From Planctomycetota bacterium (lineage in GTDB: Bacteria > Planctomycetota > UBA1135 > GCA-002748355): a DNA stretch of 64,000 bases. The stretch's first letter is position 1; every line of letters begins with the position of its first letter. The notes under the pieces are model-generated. The model was not told the origin of the DNA and did no database searches. It was given only the letters and a program-made list of their open reading frames with translations. The translations under genes and the position numbers were made by a program. The DNA lies in contig JACKHW010000002.1 of the NCBI GenBank assembly GCA_020638795.1, forward strand, positions 558,001-622,000, written 5' to 3'. Positions 8,345 through 18,224 of this stretch are shown here, one piece after another.

Positions 8345-10989
8345 CAGGCGAGAACGGGCGGTGCTGGTTCTGGGGGTCGCTTCTTGCGGCCCACGATGAA
8401 GAGCACGATGCAAGCAACGAGCGCGATGATCGACGCAATGCCGCCGTAGCGGAAGGGCGCAGGGTCGTAGTCGAAGCCGATCTCGTGCGTTCCCGGCGGA
8501 ACGAACAGCGCCCGCTGCATGAGGTTGGCGCGATGCCATGCCGTCGCTTGTCCGTCGATGCTCGCGTTCCAGTGACTGAACACCGCGTCGGACAGCACGA
8601 GCCACGCGCCCGGCGAGTTTTCGACAGCGATGCGGAGCGATGTCGGTTCATCTCGCACGAAGCGAACAGTCGCGTCGCTCGGGCCTTTGTCCGTGCTTTC
8701 TCCCGAGATGACCGACGGCGGCACGTCGTGCAACCACAGCTCGGTGCGAGGATCGAAGTCTTCGGCGATGATGCGTACAATCACCTCGACGTCGGTCGTC
8801 GCGCGCTTTGCCTGCTTCACGAGCCAGGCACGCGGCAGAGCGCCTTGGTTCTCGTACACGTAAGTCTGCGCATGCTTCCCTTCCTCGAACGTGAAGACGG
8901 GCTCGCCGAGCAATTCGAAGCGCTTCGTGCTTAGCCAGTAGCGAACGCCCACGAGGTCGAACAGGCCGCGACTCAGTCGTTCGTCCGCCGGCAAGGCTTG
9001 CACCCAGTACTGCCGCACCATCTGTCCGGGGCCGTAGAGTTCCACGAACGGACGGTGCGAGTTGGCGTCCACGAACGCGTAGCTATTGAGGTCGCGAATG
9101 TGCTCCTTCATCAGGAGATTCGGTGGCAGCGGGATCGCGAGCGACGCTCGTTCGGCGACACGGGCGACCATGAATCCGCCATCCGGTGCATGATCGCTGC
9201 GTTGCTTGCGGAGGAACTCGACGACCGGGTTGGTGTCGATCGTCTTGCCAGGTAGCGGAGCGGGGAAACTCGGCGCGAGATGCCTCGCGTGCGCGAGCCT
9301 AAAACCTGCCGTCAAGGTGATCGCGACCGTGACGAGCGCGATGAAGCGCGTTCGATATCGAGTGTCCGTCGCGAGCGGCAAGGACACGAGCCAGATCGCG
9401 ATCGCGAAGAGAGAGAGTGCGGCGACGAGCAGAGAATTGGCGAAGCGTCGGTAGCTCTCGACGACATAAGGGCCGAACCAATCTTCGAGCTGCTTCGGAT
9501 CGCCGGCAACGTCCGGATAGCTCGTCTTCCAGTGCGCGCCGAGCTTTTCGATCATGTGTGCGAGCGCGTGCGGTGGATCGTCGGCGAGTCCTCGCATCGC
9601 GAGCGCGAACGCGAGCACGGTCGCGCATGCCGCGATACACAGCGTGGCGGTCGTACGCCTACCGAGCTTCTGAAAGCGATCGACGAGCACCCCGAACCCG
9701 ATGCCGGCGAGCACCGCGGCGAAGAAGCAGCACACGCCGACGAATCGCGACGGCGGCGTCGATGCGAGTGCGGGGAGTGCGCGCGTCGCGGCCTGGAACA
9801 ACAAGCCACCTGTCGCGAGTAAGAACGCGATCACGAGCGCGAGCGAGCCGAGGATGCGGAAGCGCACGCGCGCGAAGAGCGAGGCGATCACGCATACGAC
9901 GGGCAGCACTCCGATCGTGAGCGCGTACTCGGTGTGGTTGTAGCTGATCGGCCAGAAAAGCCGTCCAGAGGACGGTGACGTGCGCGTCCAGAACCAATGC
10001 AAAAGCGGATTGTGTTCGATCGGAACGGTCGCCTGCCCGATCGTCGTGCCGAATGGGTAGGGCATCGCGAATCCGAGGAGTGCGAGCGGATCGATGCCCT
10101 GGCTCACGAGTTCGTCGAGGCTCTGCGAGAGATTGCGCTGACTCTCCGGAAAGTAGTCGAGCATCGGGACGAGCTGGACGGCAGCGAGTCCGAGTCCGAG
10201 CACGGTTGCCGTGCCGAGGGCGAGCGCGGATCGCGAGGCGGGACCGACTCCGCGCCGGATCATCGCTTCGATCACGATCCACGCCATGCGTCCGCCGAAG
10301 GCGATACAGCAGACGAGTGCGTACGGTGGAAAGCCCGCGAGCCACGTCAGTGCGAGGACGAGCGCGAACACGATCGCAGATCGCCAAGAGCCTGTCTTCG
10401 CGTGTCGTTCGAGCGCCCAGAAGCCCGCGGGGAGCCACGCGAGCGTTTCCATGCGCATGTAGAAGTGAGCATTGGCCGCCAGCGTGCCCGATAACTGGAA
10501 GACGATCGCGCCGAAGAGCGATGCGACGAGTGCGACACCGAGCTCGCGCAAGAAACCGAACATGCAGAGTCCGGCCAGGGAGAACGCGATGAACGCGACG
10601 ATTCCGAACCTCGCCTCGGTGCGGCCGAAGAAGAGCGGCGCGTGCATCGGGGATGCGAAGCCGTCGAGCACATTCGCGAACAGCGGCGCTCCTGATCGCA
10701 CGTATGGGTTGAAGTGCGGAATCCTGCCGGCTTCGAGTTCTTGTTTGGCGACGTCGAACTCCGGAACGACCAACATGGTCTTTTCGGTGATGTCCCAATT
10801 GCCCTCGGCGCGCAACTCGGCGATGCGTGCATCGTCGAGCACGACGCTCGCGGGCGGGAACACGCGATGGTCGAAGGGGACGAAATCGTTCCCGAGGAAC
10901 AGCGACTCGAAGAGCAGGAGTGCTGGCAGTGCCAAGAGCACGAGGCATGCCAAGACGTGTTGCCTCGTCGAGCGAGGGTTTCGTGACAT
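8344..10989 (-). CDS. YfhO-like multi-pass membrane protein, copy 2
   Basis: The 881-residue protein has about a dozen hydrophobic membrane segments in residues 1-520 and an extracytoplasmic C-terminal domain closed by a last membrane helix and a basic tail. The pattern matches bacterial membrane protein YfhO: an early loop FVPFDHRVFPP, IPHFNPYVRSGAPLFAN and a C-terminal PGTHEIGFDYDP. YfhO relatives are GT-C-like proteins that act on teichoic acid or other surface polymers; the acceptor here is unknown. The ATG overlaps the stop of copy 1 (TGATG). A similar second YfhO gene precedes it, suggesting duplication or a heteromeric pair. Confidence 0.8.
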   Translation of the reverse strand: MSRNPRSTRQHVLACLVLLALPALLLFESLFLGNDFVPFDHRVFPPASVVLDDARIAELRAEGNWDITEKTMLVVPEFDVAKQELEAGRIPHFNPYVRSGAPLFANVLDGFASPMHAPLFFGRTEARFGIVAFIAFSLAGLCMFGFLRELGVALVASLFGAIVFQLSGTLAANAHFYMRMETLAWLPAGFWALERHAKTGSWRSAIVFALVLALTWLAGFPPYALVCCIAFGGRMAWIVIEAMIRRGVGPASRSALALGTATVLGLGLAAVQLVPMLDYFPESQRNLSQSLDELVSQGIDPLALLGFAMPYPFGTTIGQATVPIEHNPLLHWFWTRTSPSSGRLFWPISYNHTEYALTIGVLPVVCVIASLFARVRFRILGSLALVIAFLLATGGLLFQAATRALPALASTPPSRFVGVCCFFAAVLAGIGFGVLVDRFQKLGRRTTATLCIAACATVLAFALAMRGLADDPPHALAHMIEKLGAHWKTSYPDVAGDPKQLEDWFGPYVVESYRRFANSLLVAALSLFAIAIWLVSLPLATDTRYRTRFIALVTVAITLTAGFRLAHARHLAPSFPAPLPGKTIDTNPVVEFLRKQRSDHAPDGGFMVARVAERASLAIPLPPNLLMKEHIRDLNSYAFVDANSHRPFVELYGPGQMVRQYWVQALPADERLSRGLFDLVGVRYWLSTKRFELLGEPVFTFEEGKHAQTYVYENQGALPRAWLVKQAKRATTDVEVIVRIIAEDFDPRTELWLHDVPPSVISGESTDKGPSDATVRFVRDEPTSLRIAVENSPGAWLVLSDAVFSHWNASIDGQATAWHRANLMQRALFVPPGTHEIGFDYDPAPFRYGGIASIIALVACIVLFIVGRKKRPPEPAPPVLA

Positions 10990-13619
10990 CAGCGGATCCT
11001 CGATGCGCGATTGTGGAAGGCGAGCACGATCAAGACGACGATACCGAGTAAGGCCGCCGCTCCGATCCAGAGTCCGATTGCTAGCGGGCGCGGCCAATAG
11101 CGCAGCTCGATGCGTCCGCGGCCAGCGTGATCGATCGGCACCGCGGAGAACGCGAGATTGGCGGGCCGTGTTTCGTGCTCGATCGTCGTACCGTCCTCGA
11201 AGATCACGCGCGCGTGCCAACCCGGCATCCAGCCTTCGGCGACGAAGACCATGGCGCTTCCTGCGACCGAGAACGCGAGGTCGATGCATCCGCTCTGCCA
11301 GCGCACGACCTCGATCGTGTCGCTCGGTGAACGGGGCGAGAACTCGAGACCGTTCGTCGTCACAACGACTTCGGGTTCGAACAGCATGGTCGACCGGGGA
11401 TCGAGGCTCTGCGTCCGAAGCGCGTCGAGTGATTCGTCGTGATTCACGATCCGCACGGAGTCGTAGAGGCGCGCACGCGGTACCGGGTTCTTGCGCGCGA
11501 GAACCCGCCCCTCACGAACTCGAGTGACTTCTTCCCAAGTCGCACTCGAATGCGGGACTGCATCGGTGTCGAAGTTGACGATCGCGAAGTTCGCCGCCGT
11601 CAGCTCGAGTCGCGGATCGAGCAGCACGCCGGGCTGCGTGAGCTTGCCGACGCCGGCGCCGCCACTCGGTGCGTCTTCGTCGATGCACGAATAGAACTCC
11701 TCGATGCGCCGCGGCGGGATCGGCGCATAGCCGAGAACGTCGGCGAAGCCCGAGCGGAGCGGGAGATTCGGTGGCCAGAACCTGATGTCGGACTTGCTGC
11801 CGGTTCCCGACTCCACGCGGACGATGCGCGGCGCGATCGCTGTCCGATCCTTCGCCGCATGACGAGCGAGTTCGGATGGAAGCGTCGCATCGAGCGCCGC
11901 GGACGGGAGCGAAGGGGTCGTCGCCCATGCGATGCCGATGAGTTCGAGCGTCGTGGTCGCAATGAAGATCAGGGGGCGGTGCCGCCTGAGACGCCCGAGC
12001 GACCCGCCAATGAGCGCCGTCAGTCCGGCGACGAGAGCGCCGCGAGCTAGCATCGACTGATTGAGCGCGAGTTCGCCAGGTGCGAACGCAGCAGCGACGG
12101 CTTCCTTGGGCAAGCCGTGTCGCCACGCGAGTAGCGACGTGATGCGTGTCGCTAGACTGTCATGCTTGGCCGCGAACAGCGCGAGCCCGAGAGCGACGAG
12201 GACGAAGCCGGCAATCACGGCGCCGATCGCGACTCCGACCGGTGGCTTTCGAAAGCCGCAACCCGCGAGCACGGGCAGCAAGAACGCCGGCAGAACGAGA
12301 AGCCGCATCGGTCCGCCGATGTCGAAGCCCGGCAAACGATGCATGACGTCGAACACGCCTGGCGTCGCGAGCGCGAAGAGCAGTCCGAGGATCGCGAGTG
12401 CGAAGAGCGTCGTGCGCGCGGTGCGACGGCGCGTGCGCTTCGAGAAGAGCGATGCGAAGGCGAGGCCCGCGAAGATCAGTGGCCAAAGTCCGAAGCCGAT
12501 CGCGGTCTCGGTGTGGTTCCACGTGCCCTGACTCAGGGCCTCGAGTTCGTGCGTCGGGAAGAGAAATAGCGCGAGACAGGTCGGGCGTACCTTGGCGTCG
12601 AAGATGATGTCGGCAGGAGCCGCCATCTGCCCCGGGAACACGAAGTCGACGAGGTGCGCGAGCGCGAGCGAAACATGTCGCATGGCCTCGACGTCAGCAG
12701 GGCGGCGTGACGAGTTCGCCGCGAGTTCGAGAGTCGGCAGGATTTGCGGTGCCGCAGCCAGAACGCCGAGGGCGACGCCGAATCCCGCGAGGGCGACCTC
12801 GCGCCACGGCAGACGGCGTTCGTGCCGATAGCGTCCAACCGCGTTCGCGAGGACGAAGATCGCCGTGGTTTCGACGACCACGACACTTGCTTGGGCGAAA
12901 CCAGCGAACCACGACAGCGCGATCGCGAGGGCCAAGAACGCCGTCGATCGCAAGCGCCGAGACGTCATGGTTTCCGGATCGAGCACGCGATCCGCGAGCA
13001 GCAACGCGGGCAGTAGCCACACGCCGGCAAAGAAGATCATCGGATGCTGCACGTGCGCGTGCACGTAGCCCGACAGCACGAGGCTCGCGCACGCGAGGAG
13101 GCCGCCGCCTTCGTTGGCGCCGAGTCTGCGTGCGAGCAGGTATGCGCAGAGACCGCCGAGCACGCAGTGCAGGAGGAATGCGAGCGCACGCCCTGCGCCA
13201 GGTCCCGTCACCGCGAAGAGAGCTGCTGTCGGATAGAACGCACGCGATGTCGCCTGCGCGAGTAGGGGAGCGCCGCACAACGTGCGTGTCTCCCATGCGG
13301 GGATCTCGCCATGGACCCACGCATCGCGCACCGCCGTGTCGAAGGGCAAGAACTGGAGGATCGCATCCCTGCGGCTCGGGACGGCGTCGGCGCGCGCTTC
13401 CTCGAGCGCCGACTCGTCGAGTGCGTTCGCGGTACTCTCAGCACCGAGGGGCGGATAGATACGGGGATCCTCGGGCAGCAGCACGCGCCCAGGGAGGAGT
13501 CCCGAACCTAGAGCCAGCGCCGCGAGCGCGAGAGCGAGCAGGGCCGCGCGGAGCGGACGGACGGGTGCTTTGGAGCTGTCCACGCGAGATACGTTCTGCT
13601 CGGTCGCCGCTGCGTTCAA
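10989..13619 (-). CDS. YfhO-like multi-pass membrane protein, copy 1
   Basis: This 876-residue protein has the same plan as its downstream neighbour: an N-terminal membrane helix (about residues 24-45), an early extracytoplasmic loop (EDPRIYPP, IPAWETRTLCGAPLLAQ), many more membrane segments, then a large beta-rich C-terminal domain ending with GRIELRYWPRPLAIG and a final helix. The start is unusual: TTG at 13619 overlaps the protease stop (TTGA). An in-frame GTG 12 codons later is an alternative. YfhO proteins are believed to modify surface glycopolymers. Coupling to an HtrA-type protease upstream is the notable context. Confidence 0.8.
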   Translation of the reverse strand: MNAAATEQNVSRVDSSKAPVRPLRAALLALALAALALGSGLLPGRVLLPEDPRIYPPLGAESTANALDESALEEARADAVPSRRDAILQFLPFDTAVRDAWVHGEIPAWETRTLCGAPLLAQATSRAFYPTAALFAVTGPGAGRALAFLLHCVLGGLCAYLLARRLGANEGGGLLACASLVLSGYVHAHVQHPMIFFAGVWLLPALLLADRVLDPETMTSRRLRSTAFLALAIALSWFAGFAQASVVVVETTAIFVLANAVGRYRHERRLPWREVALAGFGVALGVLAAAPQILPTLELAANSSRRPADVEAMRHVSLALAHLVDFVFPGQMAAPADIIFDAKVRPTCLALFLFPTHELEALSQGTWNHTETAIGFGLWPLIFAGLAFASLFSKRTRRRTARTTLFALAILGLLFALATPGVFDVMHRLPGFDIGGPMRLLVLPAFLLPVLAGCGFRKPPVGVAIGAVIAGFVLVALGLALFAAKHDSLATRITSLLAWRHGLPKEAVAAAFAPGELALNQSMLARGALVAGLTALIGGSLGRLRRHRPLIFIATTTLELIGIAWATTPSLPSAALDATLPSELARHAAKDRTAIAPRIVRVESGTGSKSDIRFWPPNLPLRSGFADVLGYAPIPPRRIEEFYSCIDEDAPSGGAGVGKLTQPGVLLDPRLELTAANFAIVNFDTDAVPHSSATWEEVTRVREGRVLARKNPVPRARLYDSVRIVNHDESLDALRTQSLDPRSTMLFEPEVVVTTNGLEFSPRSPSDTIEVVRWQSGCIDLAFSVAGSAMVFVAEGWMPGWHARVIFEDGTTIEHETRPANLAFSAVPIDHAGRGRIELRYWPRPLAIGLWIGAAALLGIVVLIVLAFHNRASRIR

Positions 13620-14842
13620 GCGCCGCTCGGATCGAGTGCGCAGAGTTCGATCGGAATATCGACGCGCTTGCCGTCGCGAGCGATCGTGAGTTGGATCTTC
13701 GTGCCGATAGGCCGCCCGCGAAGGGAGTTGCCGAGATCGACCCGGTTGCGGATCGCGACGCCGTCGATGCCGATGATCACGTCACCGATCGAGCGCCGTT
13801 GTCGGGCCAAGTCGTTTCGCAAGACTCCGGCGTCGTACTCCTCTGCGTTGATCGGCCTCAGGCCGGCCCGCGCTGCAGAAGTTCCCTCATGCACCCGAAT
13901 GATCGGGACGCCCACGATCCCGAGGCGCCTTCCGAACCAGGGGTCGGCGATGTCGACGCCGAGGCCTGCACGCGCGCCACCGCGAATCAGATAGGGAACG
14001 ACGGTGTTGACGAGGTCGACCGGGATCGCGAATCCGAGCCCGATCGAGGAGCCCGAAGGGCTGTGGATCGAGGTCGTGATCCCGATCAGGCGCCCCGCGC
14101 TGTCGAGGAGCGGCCCCCCCGAGTTACCGGGATTGATCGCCGCATCGGTCTGGATCACGCCGTCGATGGTCTGGCCCGTCGCCGAGCGGACCTGCCGGCC
14201 GAGCGCCGAGATGACTCCGGTCGTCAGCGTGTAGTCGTAGCCGTACGGGTTCCCGATCACGTAGGCACTCTGACCGACCTGTAGGTCGACGGCGGTCCCG
14301 ATCGGCAGCGGCGACATCGGCCCGGATTCGAAGTCGGCCTTCAGAACCGCGAGATCGTTGGCAGGCTGCACGCCGACGACGCGCGCGGCGACCGAACTGC
14401 GGTCGGCGCGAGTCACCCAGATCTCGCCTCCGGGCCTGATTTGGATTTGCGGCCCCTTGGCGTCCGGGTCGAGGACGGGGCGGATGACGTGCCAGTTGGT
14501 CACGATGTTGCCCTGGTCGTCCCAGAAGAAGCCCGAGCCCGAGGCCACGCCCATCGTGGGCGAGAGGGACGTTCTCTCCTGGAAGACCGTGATCGCGACG
14601 ACCGAATCTCGGGCGTGCTCGAAGAGTGCGATCGTGCGCTTTTCCAGTCCGTCGAGGTCTTCTCGCTCGACGACCGGAAGTGGCTGCGCCGCTTCGTCGT
14701 GGAGCGGCGTGGTTCCACGGCCACCGCCGAAGCGCCAGACGACGACCACGCCCAGGATCAGTGCCGCGAGGATCGGCCAGCGCCATGCATCGAGTCCGCG
14801 GGGAGTCGAGGACGTGGTGAGCGTTGGTGGAGGCTGAGTCAT
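13616..14842 (-). CDS. Membrane-anchored HtrA/DegP-type serine protease with PDZ domain
   Basis: The 408-residue protein has a single N-terminal membrane helix (about residues 22-38), a trypsin-like domain with the complete triad His118 (TNWHV), Asp163 (ANDLAVL) and Ser241 (GNSGGP), and one C-terminal PDZ domain (about residues 300-400). The domain order and length fit DegS-like anchored proteases that survey envelope proteins. It is the first gene of a coupled operon with two YfhO-like proteins and an MBL hydrolase, so it may control the quality or activity of those membrane proteins. The upstream 105 nt are shared with a divergent dioxygenase gene and contain AT-richer -10-like sequence near 14875-14881. 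Confidence 0.9.
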   Translation of the reverse strand: MTQPPPTLTTSSTPRGLDAWRWPILAALILGVVVVWRFGGGRGTTPLHDEAAQPLPVVEREDLDGLEKRTIALFEHARDSVVAITVFQERTSLSPTMGVASGSGFFWDDQGNIVTNWHVIRPVLDPDAKGPQIQIRPGGEIWVTRADRSSVAARVVGVQPANDLAVLKADFESGPMSPLPIGTAVDLQVGQSAYVIGNPYGYDYTLTTGVISALGRQVRSATGQTIDGVIQTDAAINPGNSGGPLLDSAGRLIGITTSIHSPSGSSIGLGFAIPVDLVNTVVPYLIRGGARAGLGVDIADPWFGRRLGIVGVPIIRVHEGTSAARAGLRPINAEEYDAGVLRNDLARQRRSIGDVIIGIDGVAIRNRVDLGNSLRGRPIGTKIQLTIARDGKRVDIPIELCALDPSGA

Positions 14843-14947
14843 CGGTACTTCGGGATCCCTCGTATTGCCCTCGTTATTGTAGGCGGCGTGAGCTCAGGCC
14901 CAGAACGTGCTCCGTTGACCGCACCGAATCCCCTGCCCCCCGCGATC

Positions 14948-15787
14948 ATGGGCGGCAGCCGTTACGAACTCGATCCCGAATACCCCGAGATCTTCTCGCG
15001 CGACGGATTCGTCGGTCCGATCGAAGTCTACTCCGAGGCCGTCGCGGCCCGCCTCGCAGACTGTGCGGACGTCCTGCGCGTACGCGCTCCGCAACTCGAA
15101 GCACGTCTCTACGAGGTGGAGGCCGGTTCGCTCGCACGGCCGGACGAGGTCGTGTTCCATTGTCTGGGTGGATGGCTCGTCGAAGATCTTCTGCGAGCGG
15201 CGGTCTTCGAACCACGGGTCACGGTTCCCGCCGCGCAGTGTCTGGGCGTGCGACGCCTGCGCTTCTGGCACGACCAGATCTTCACGAAACCTCCTCGCCA
15301 TCCCGGTCTCGTGCCGTGGCATCAGGACTATTCGTATTGGCAGCGCACGACGCCCGAAGCGCACGTCACGGTCCACATCGCGCTGGACGACGCCGACGAA
15401 GACAACGGCTGTCTGCACTACGTCCCCGGATCCCATCGCTGGCCGTTGCTGGAGCGCACCGCGTTCGACGGTCCGATGGACGCGGTTCTCGAACACCTCT
15501 CGCCCGAGTGTCTCGGTGCATTCCACCCGCGAGCGATGACGTTGAAGCGCGGACAGGCGGTCGTTCACCACGGACGTACCTTGCACGGTTCGTACGCCAA
15601 CCAGTCGGACCGTCCTCGTCGCGCGCTCGTCCTCAACTATTTCGCCGATGGTGTGAGGGCCGCACGCGACGAATCGATGCTGCGGGGGCTCCCGGTCTTC
15701 ACCGCGGGCTCGCCGCTCGTCGAGCCGTGGTTTCCGCTCGTACTCGATCGCGGGCCCGGCAGTGGTCCAGAAGTCGCGTCGCGGTAG
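14948..15787 (+). CDS. Phytanoyl-CoA dioxygenase (PhyH)-family Fe(II)/2-oxoglutarate enzyme
   Basis: This 279-residue protein carries the PhyH features: an N-terminal FSRDGFVGPI, the HxD metal pair in VPWHQDYSYW, the segment VTVHIALDDADEDNGCL, YVPGSHRWPL, and the distal histidine with 2-oxoglutarate arginine in LHGSYANQSDRPRRAL. Such enzymes hydroxylate lipids or secondary metabolites using Fe(II), O2 and 2-oxoglutarate. ATG 14948 was chosen because it places 'DGF' at the usual distance; GTG 14888, just downstream of a -10-like TATTGT, is an alternative that adds 20 residues. No pathway partner is nearby. Confidence 0.85.
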   Translation: MGGSRYELDPEYPEIFSRDGFVGPIEVYSEAVAARLADCADVLRVRAPQLEARLYEVEAGSLARPDEVVFHCLGGWLVEDLLRAAVFEPRVTVPAAQCLGVRRLRFWHDQIFTKPPRHPGLVPWHQDYSYWQRTTPEAHVTVHIALDDADEDNGCLHYVPGSHRWPLLERTAFDGPMDAVLEHLSPECLGAFHPRAMTLKRGQAVVHHGRTLHGSYANQSDRPRRALVLNYFADGVRAARDESMLRGLPVFTAGSPLVEPWFPLVLDRGPGSGPEVASR

Positions 15788-15799
15788 GCCGCAACCCGC

Positions 15800-15808
15800 T
15801 GCTATACT
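15800..15808 (+). promoter_or_regulatory. Extended -10 promoter motif of the GT39-type gene
   Basis: TGCTATACT is a near-perfect extended -10 element 8 nt before the ATG at 15817. No good -35 is visible, consistent with extended -10 promoters. It belongs to a motif shared by several genes here. Confidence 0.5.
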
Positions 15809-15816
15809 TCTGCGCA

Positions 15817-17490
15817 ATGACCAATCAGGTCGACATCGAAAGTCTGCTCGACGAGATCGAGCAGAAGCAGGGCAAGAAGCAGAAAGTCCGGCGGGATGGG
15901 AAGGGGAGACGCGAGCCGAAGCTCGTCTTCGCTGCCGAACCGTGGAGTTTCGAGCATCTCGCGATCCTCGTCGCGGTCACGGTGCTCGCTGGCGTCTTGC
16001 GCCTGTACCACATCGGTCAGTGGAGCCTCTGGATCGACGAGGTCCACACGCTGCGTGATGCCGTTCTGAATCCGGTGGAGAGGTTCTGGGCGGATTCGGG
16101 CACGGCGCGCTACCCCATCGGCTTCTTGATCCTGCGCTGGCTCGAGCCCTTCCTCCCGTCCGCGAGCGAAGGTTCGTATCGCTTGCCATTCGCCTTCTTC
16201 GGCATCTGTAGCGTCCCGTTGCTCGCGACGGTCGCACGGCGCGTCGTCGGCGCAGGGCCGGCTCTGCTCGCGGCGCTCATCCTCGCGGTTTCGCCTTGGC
16301 ACCTGTTCTGGTCGCAGTCAGTTCGCTTCTACTCCGTCGAGCTGTTCTTGGTGCTGCTGGCTGCTGCCTGCTTCTTTGCAGGTGTCGAGAGCGGGCGACG
16401 CCGGTGGCTCCTCGGATCGCTTCTCTTCGCCGGGCTCGCCGGACTCACGCATCCGAGCGCAGCGCTCGTCGTCGTCGGGTTCGTCGCATTTCTCGTCGTG
16501 ATGCGATTCGGGCCCTTCGAGTGGCCCGAACGGCTCGACTCTCGAGCCATTCTGACGTTCGCTCTGCCGTTGATCGTCGGGGGACTCGTGCTGCTCACGT
16601 CGGTCGGGGAGGCGTTTGCGCAATTCCGTTCGACGAAGCCCGAGGACGAGACGCTCTTCCACCTGATCAACACGTCGGTGTGGTTCCTGCGCGTCCCCGT
16701 GATCGTCGCCGGGATCGGCGGGGCGTATCTGCTGTGGCAACGCAGTCGGCGCCTCGCGCTCTTCCTGGTCTCGATGATCGCGGTGCCGAGTCTCGGGATC
16801 GCCGCTGCTTCGCTCATGGCGCGAGCGTCGGCGCAATACCTGTTCTTCACCCTGCCATTCTGGTGCGTGCTCGCCGCATTTGCCGCCTTCGAGATCGTCT
16901 CACGCGTGGAGTTCGATCGAGGCCGCACGTTCGCGGTCCGTGCTGTCGTGTTCGGTTTCTTGCTGCTCGATCCAGTGGCTCAGGATCACCTCTACTACCA
17001 CTACCGCCACGGGGATCGTCCGAAGTGGCGGATCGCCGCGAACTACATCCAGGAGAAATCGAGTCCGGATGACATGTTCGCCGCGACCAACGAACCGAGC
17101 ATGGAGTGGTATCTGAATCCGGTGAGTCCGCTGAAGGAAGTCCCGAACCTCGACGGGGAAAACCGCAAGACGATCGGCCTGATCGCGGATTGGACGATTC
17201 AGAAGCTTCCCGAGTTGCGGAACGCAGCCAAGAAGTCCGGGCGACGCCTCTGGCTCATCACGACCCCGCCGACGCTCGCGGAGGCGGACCGCGAGAAGAA
17301 GTGGGAGGTCTGGATCCGCAAGCACTGCCGTCAGGCGCTGAGTCTCCCGAACTGGCTCGGTCCACGCGACATGACGGTGCAGGTTTGGTGCTACGACCCT
17401 GCTGCAGAGGCAGCGCTCGAGAGCGATGCCGACACGGACGCCAAGCCGGCAGCGGACGAGTCGTCGAAGGACCGAGGCAAACGCTCCTGA
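15817..17490 (+). CDS. GT39/ArnT-like membrane glycosyltransferase
   Basis: This 557-residue integral membrane protein starts with a short, charged, Lys-rich cytoplasmic segment (residues 1-40), then a membrane helix and the GT-C signature in the first extracytoplasmic loop (WSLWIDEVHTL, acidic Asp-Glu pair). About ten further hydrophobic helices follow, then a soluble C-terminal domain (about residues 390-557) ending in an acidic and basic tail. The family moves sugars from polyprenyl-phosphate carriers to lipid or protein acceptors on the outer face of the membrane. The acceptor is unknown. The start is supported by the -10 motif directly upstream. Confidence 0.8.
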   Translation: MTNQVDIESLLDEIEQKQGKKQKVRRDGKGRREPKLVFAAEPWSFEHLAILVAVTVLAGVLRLYHIGQWSLWIDEVHTLRDAVLNPVERFWADSGTARYPIGFLILRWLEPFLPSASEGSYRLPFAFFGICSVPLLATVARRVVGAGPALLAALILAVSPWHLFWSQSVRFYSVELFLVLLAAACFFAGVESGRRRWLLGSLLFAGLAGLTHPSAALVVVGFVAFLVVMRFGPFEWPERLDSRAILTFALPLIVGGLVLLTSVGEAFAQFRSTKPEDETLFHLINTSVWFLRVPVIVAGIGGAYLLWQRSRRLALFLVSMIAVPSLGIAAASLMARASAQYLFFTLPFWCVLAAFAAFEIVSRVEFDRGRTFAVRAVVFGFLLLDPVAQDHLYYHYRHGDRPKWRIAANYIQEKSSPDDMFAATNEPSMEWYLNPVSPLKEVPNLDGENRKTIGLIADWTIQKLPELRNAAKKSGRRLWLITTPPTLAEADREKKWEVWIRKHCRQALSLPNWLGPRDMTVQVWCYDPAAEAALESDADTDAKPAADESSKDRGKRS

Positions 17491-17519
17491 CAGCGTGTGG
17501 AGACCCGGGTGCTGCGACG

Positions 17520-18179
17520 ATGAGCCGAACCGCGAGACTCCAGACGCGCCTCCACATGTGCCGTCATGGAGAAGTCGACCCCGAGCATCGCGGTCGTGTC
17601 TACGGAGACCTCGACGTCGCGCTCGCGCCCGAAGGGCTCGCGCGTTTCGAAGCCTTGGCCGCTGATTTGGCGGACTATCCGTTTGCCGCGATCTACTCGA
17701 GCCCGCTGCGTCGGGCACTCGACGGTGCGCGGTTGATCGCGGAGCCGCATGGGCTCGATGTCGTCGTGGACCCGCGCTTCAAAGAAATCCATCGTGGGCA
17801 CTGGAACGGGCTCACCTACGAAGAGCTGGAGATGACGCATCCCGGCGCGATTTCGAGCTACCTCGACGACCCTGATACCTACGCTGCAGGGGGTGCCGAG
17901 ACGCACGTGCAGCTCGCGGATCGCGTCGTGCCCGCGCTCGAAGAACTCGCCGAAGTGCACGCGGGTGAGGAGGCCCTCATCGTGTGCCATGCTCAGGTCA
18001 TGCGATCCTCGGTTGCACGCTTGCTCGGGATGCCGGGCCGTGGCAGTCTGCGCCTCATGACGAGCTATGGCGGAATCACGACGCTCGACCACTACGAGGA
18101 TGGAGTGTGGATCGTCCAGGCCGTCAACCAACCGACCCTACGGCGTGGTCCGTGGGGTGGGCGTACGTTCCAACCCTGA
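17520..18179 (+). CDS. Histidine phosphatase superfamily protein (phosphoglycerate mutase-like)
   Basis: The 219-residue protein has the catalytic RHGE motif (Arg15, His16), the second arginine in YSSPLRRALDGA, the acidic FKEIHRGHWNG segment and the second catalytic histidine in IVCHAQVMR. It resembles alpha-ribazole phosphatase or PhoE-like broad phosphatases more than glycolytic mutases. The substrate cannot be told from sequence. It starts 29 nt after the GT39-type gene, so they may be cotranscribed. Confidence 0.85.
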   Translation: MSRTARLQTRLHMCRHGEVDPEHRGRVYGDLDVALAPEGLARFEALAADLADYPFAAIYSSPLRRALDGARLIAEPHGLDVVVDPRFKEIHRGHWNGLTYEELEMTHPGAISSYLDDPDTYAAGGAETHVQLADRVVPALEELAEVHAGEEALIVCHAQVMRSSVARLLGMPGRGSLRLMTSYGGITTLDHYEDGVWIVQAVNQPTLRRGPWGGRTFQP

Positions 18180-18224
18180 CACAGCGTTCACCGTCGTGGA
18201 CGGGTGCCGAATCAGGTCGAAGCG

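Noticed and set aside
2576..14842. Possible genomic island of exported proteins
   Set aside because: No integrase, tRNA, direct repeat or base-composition break is visible at either end.
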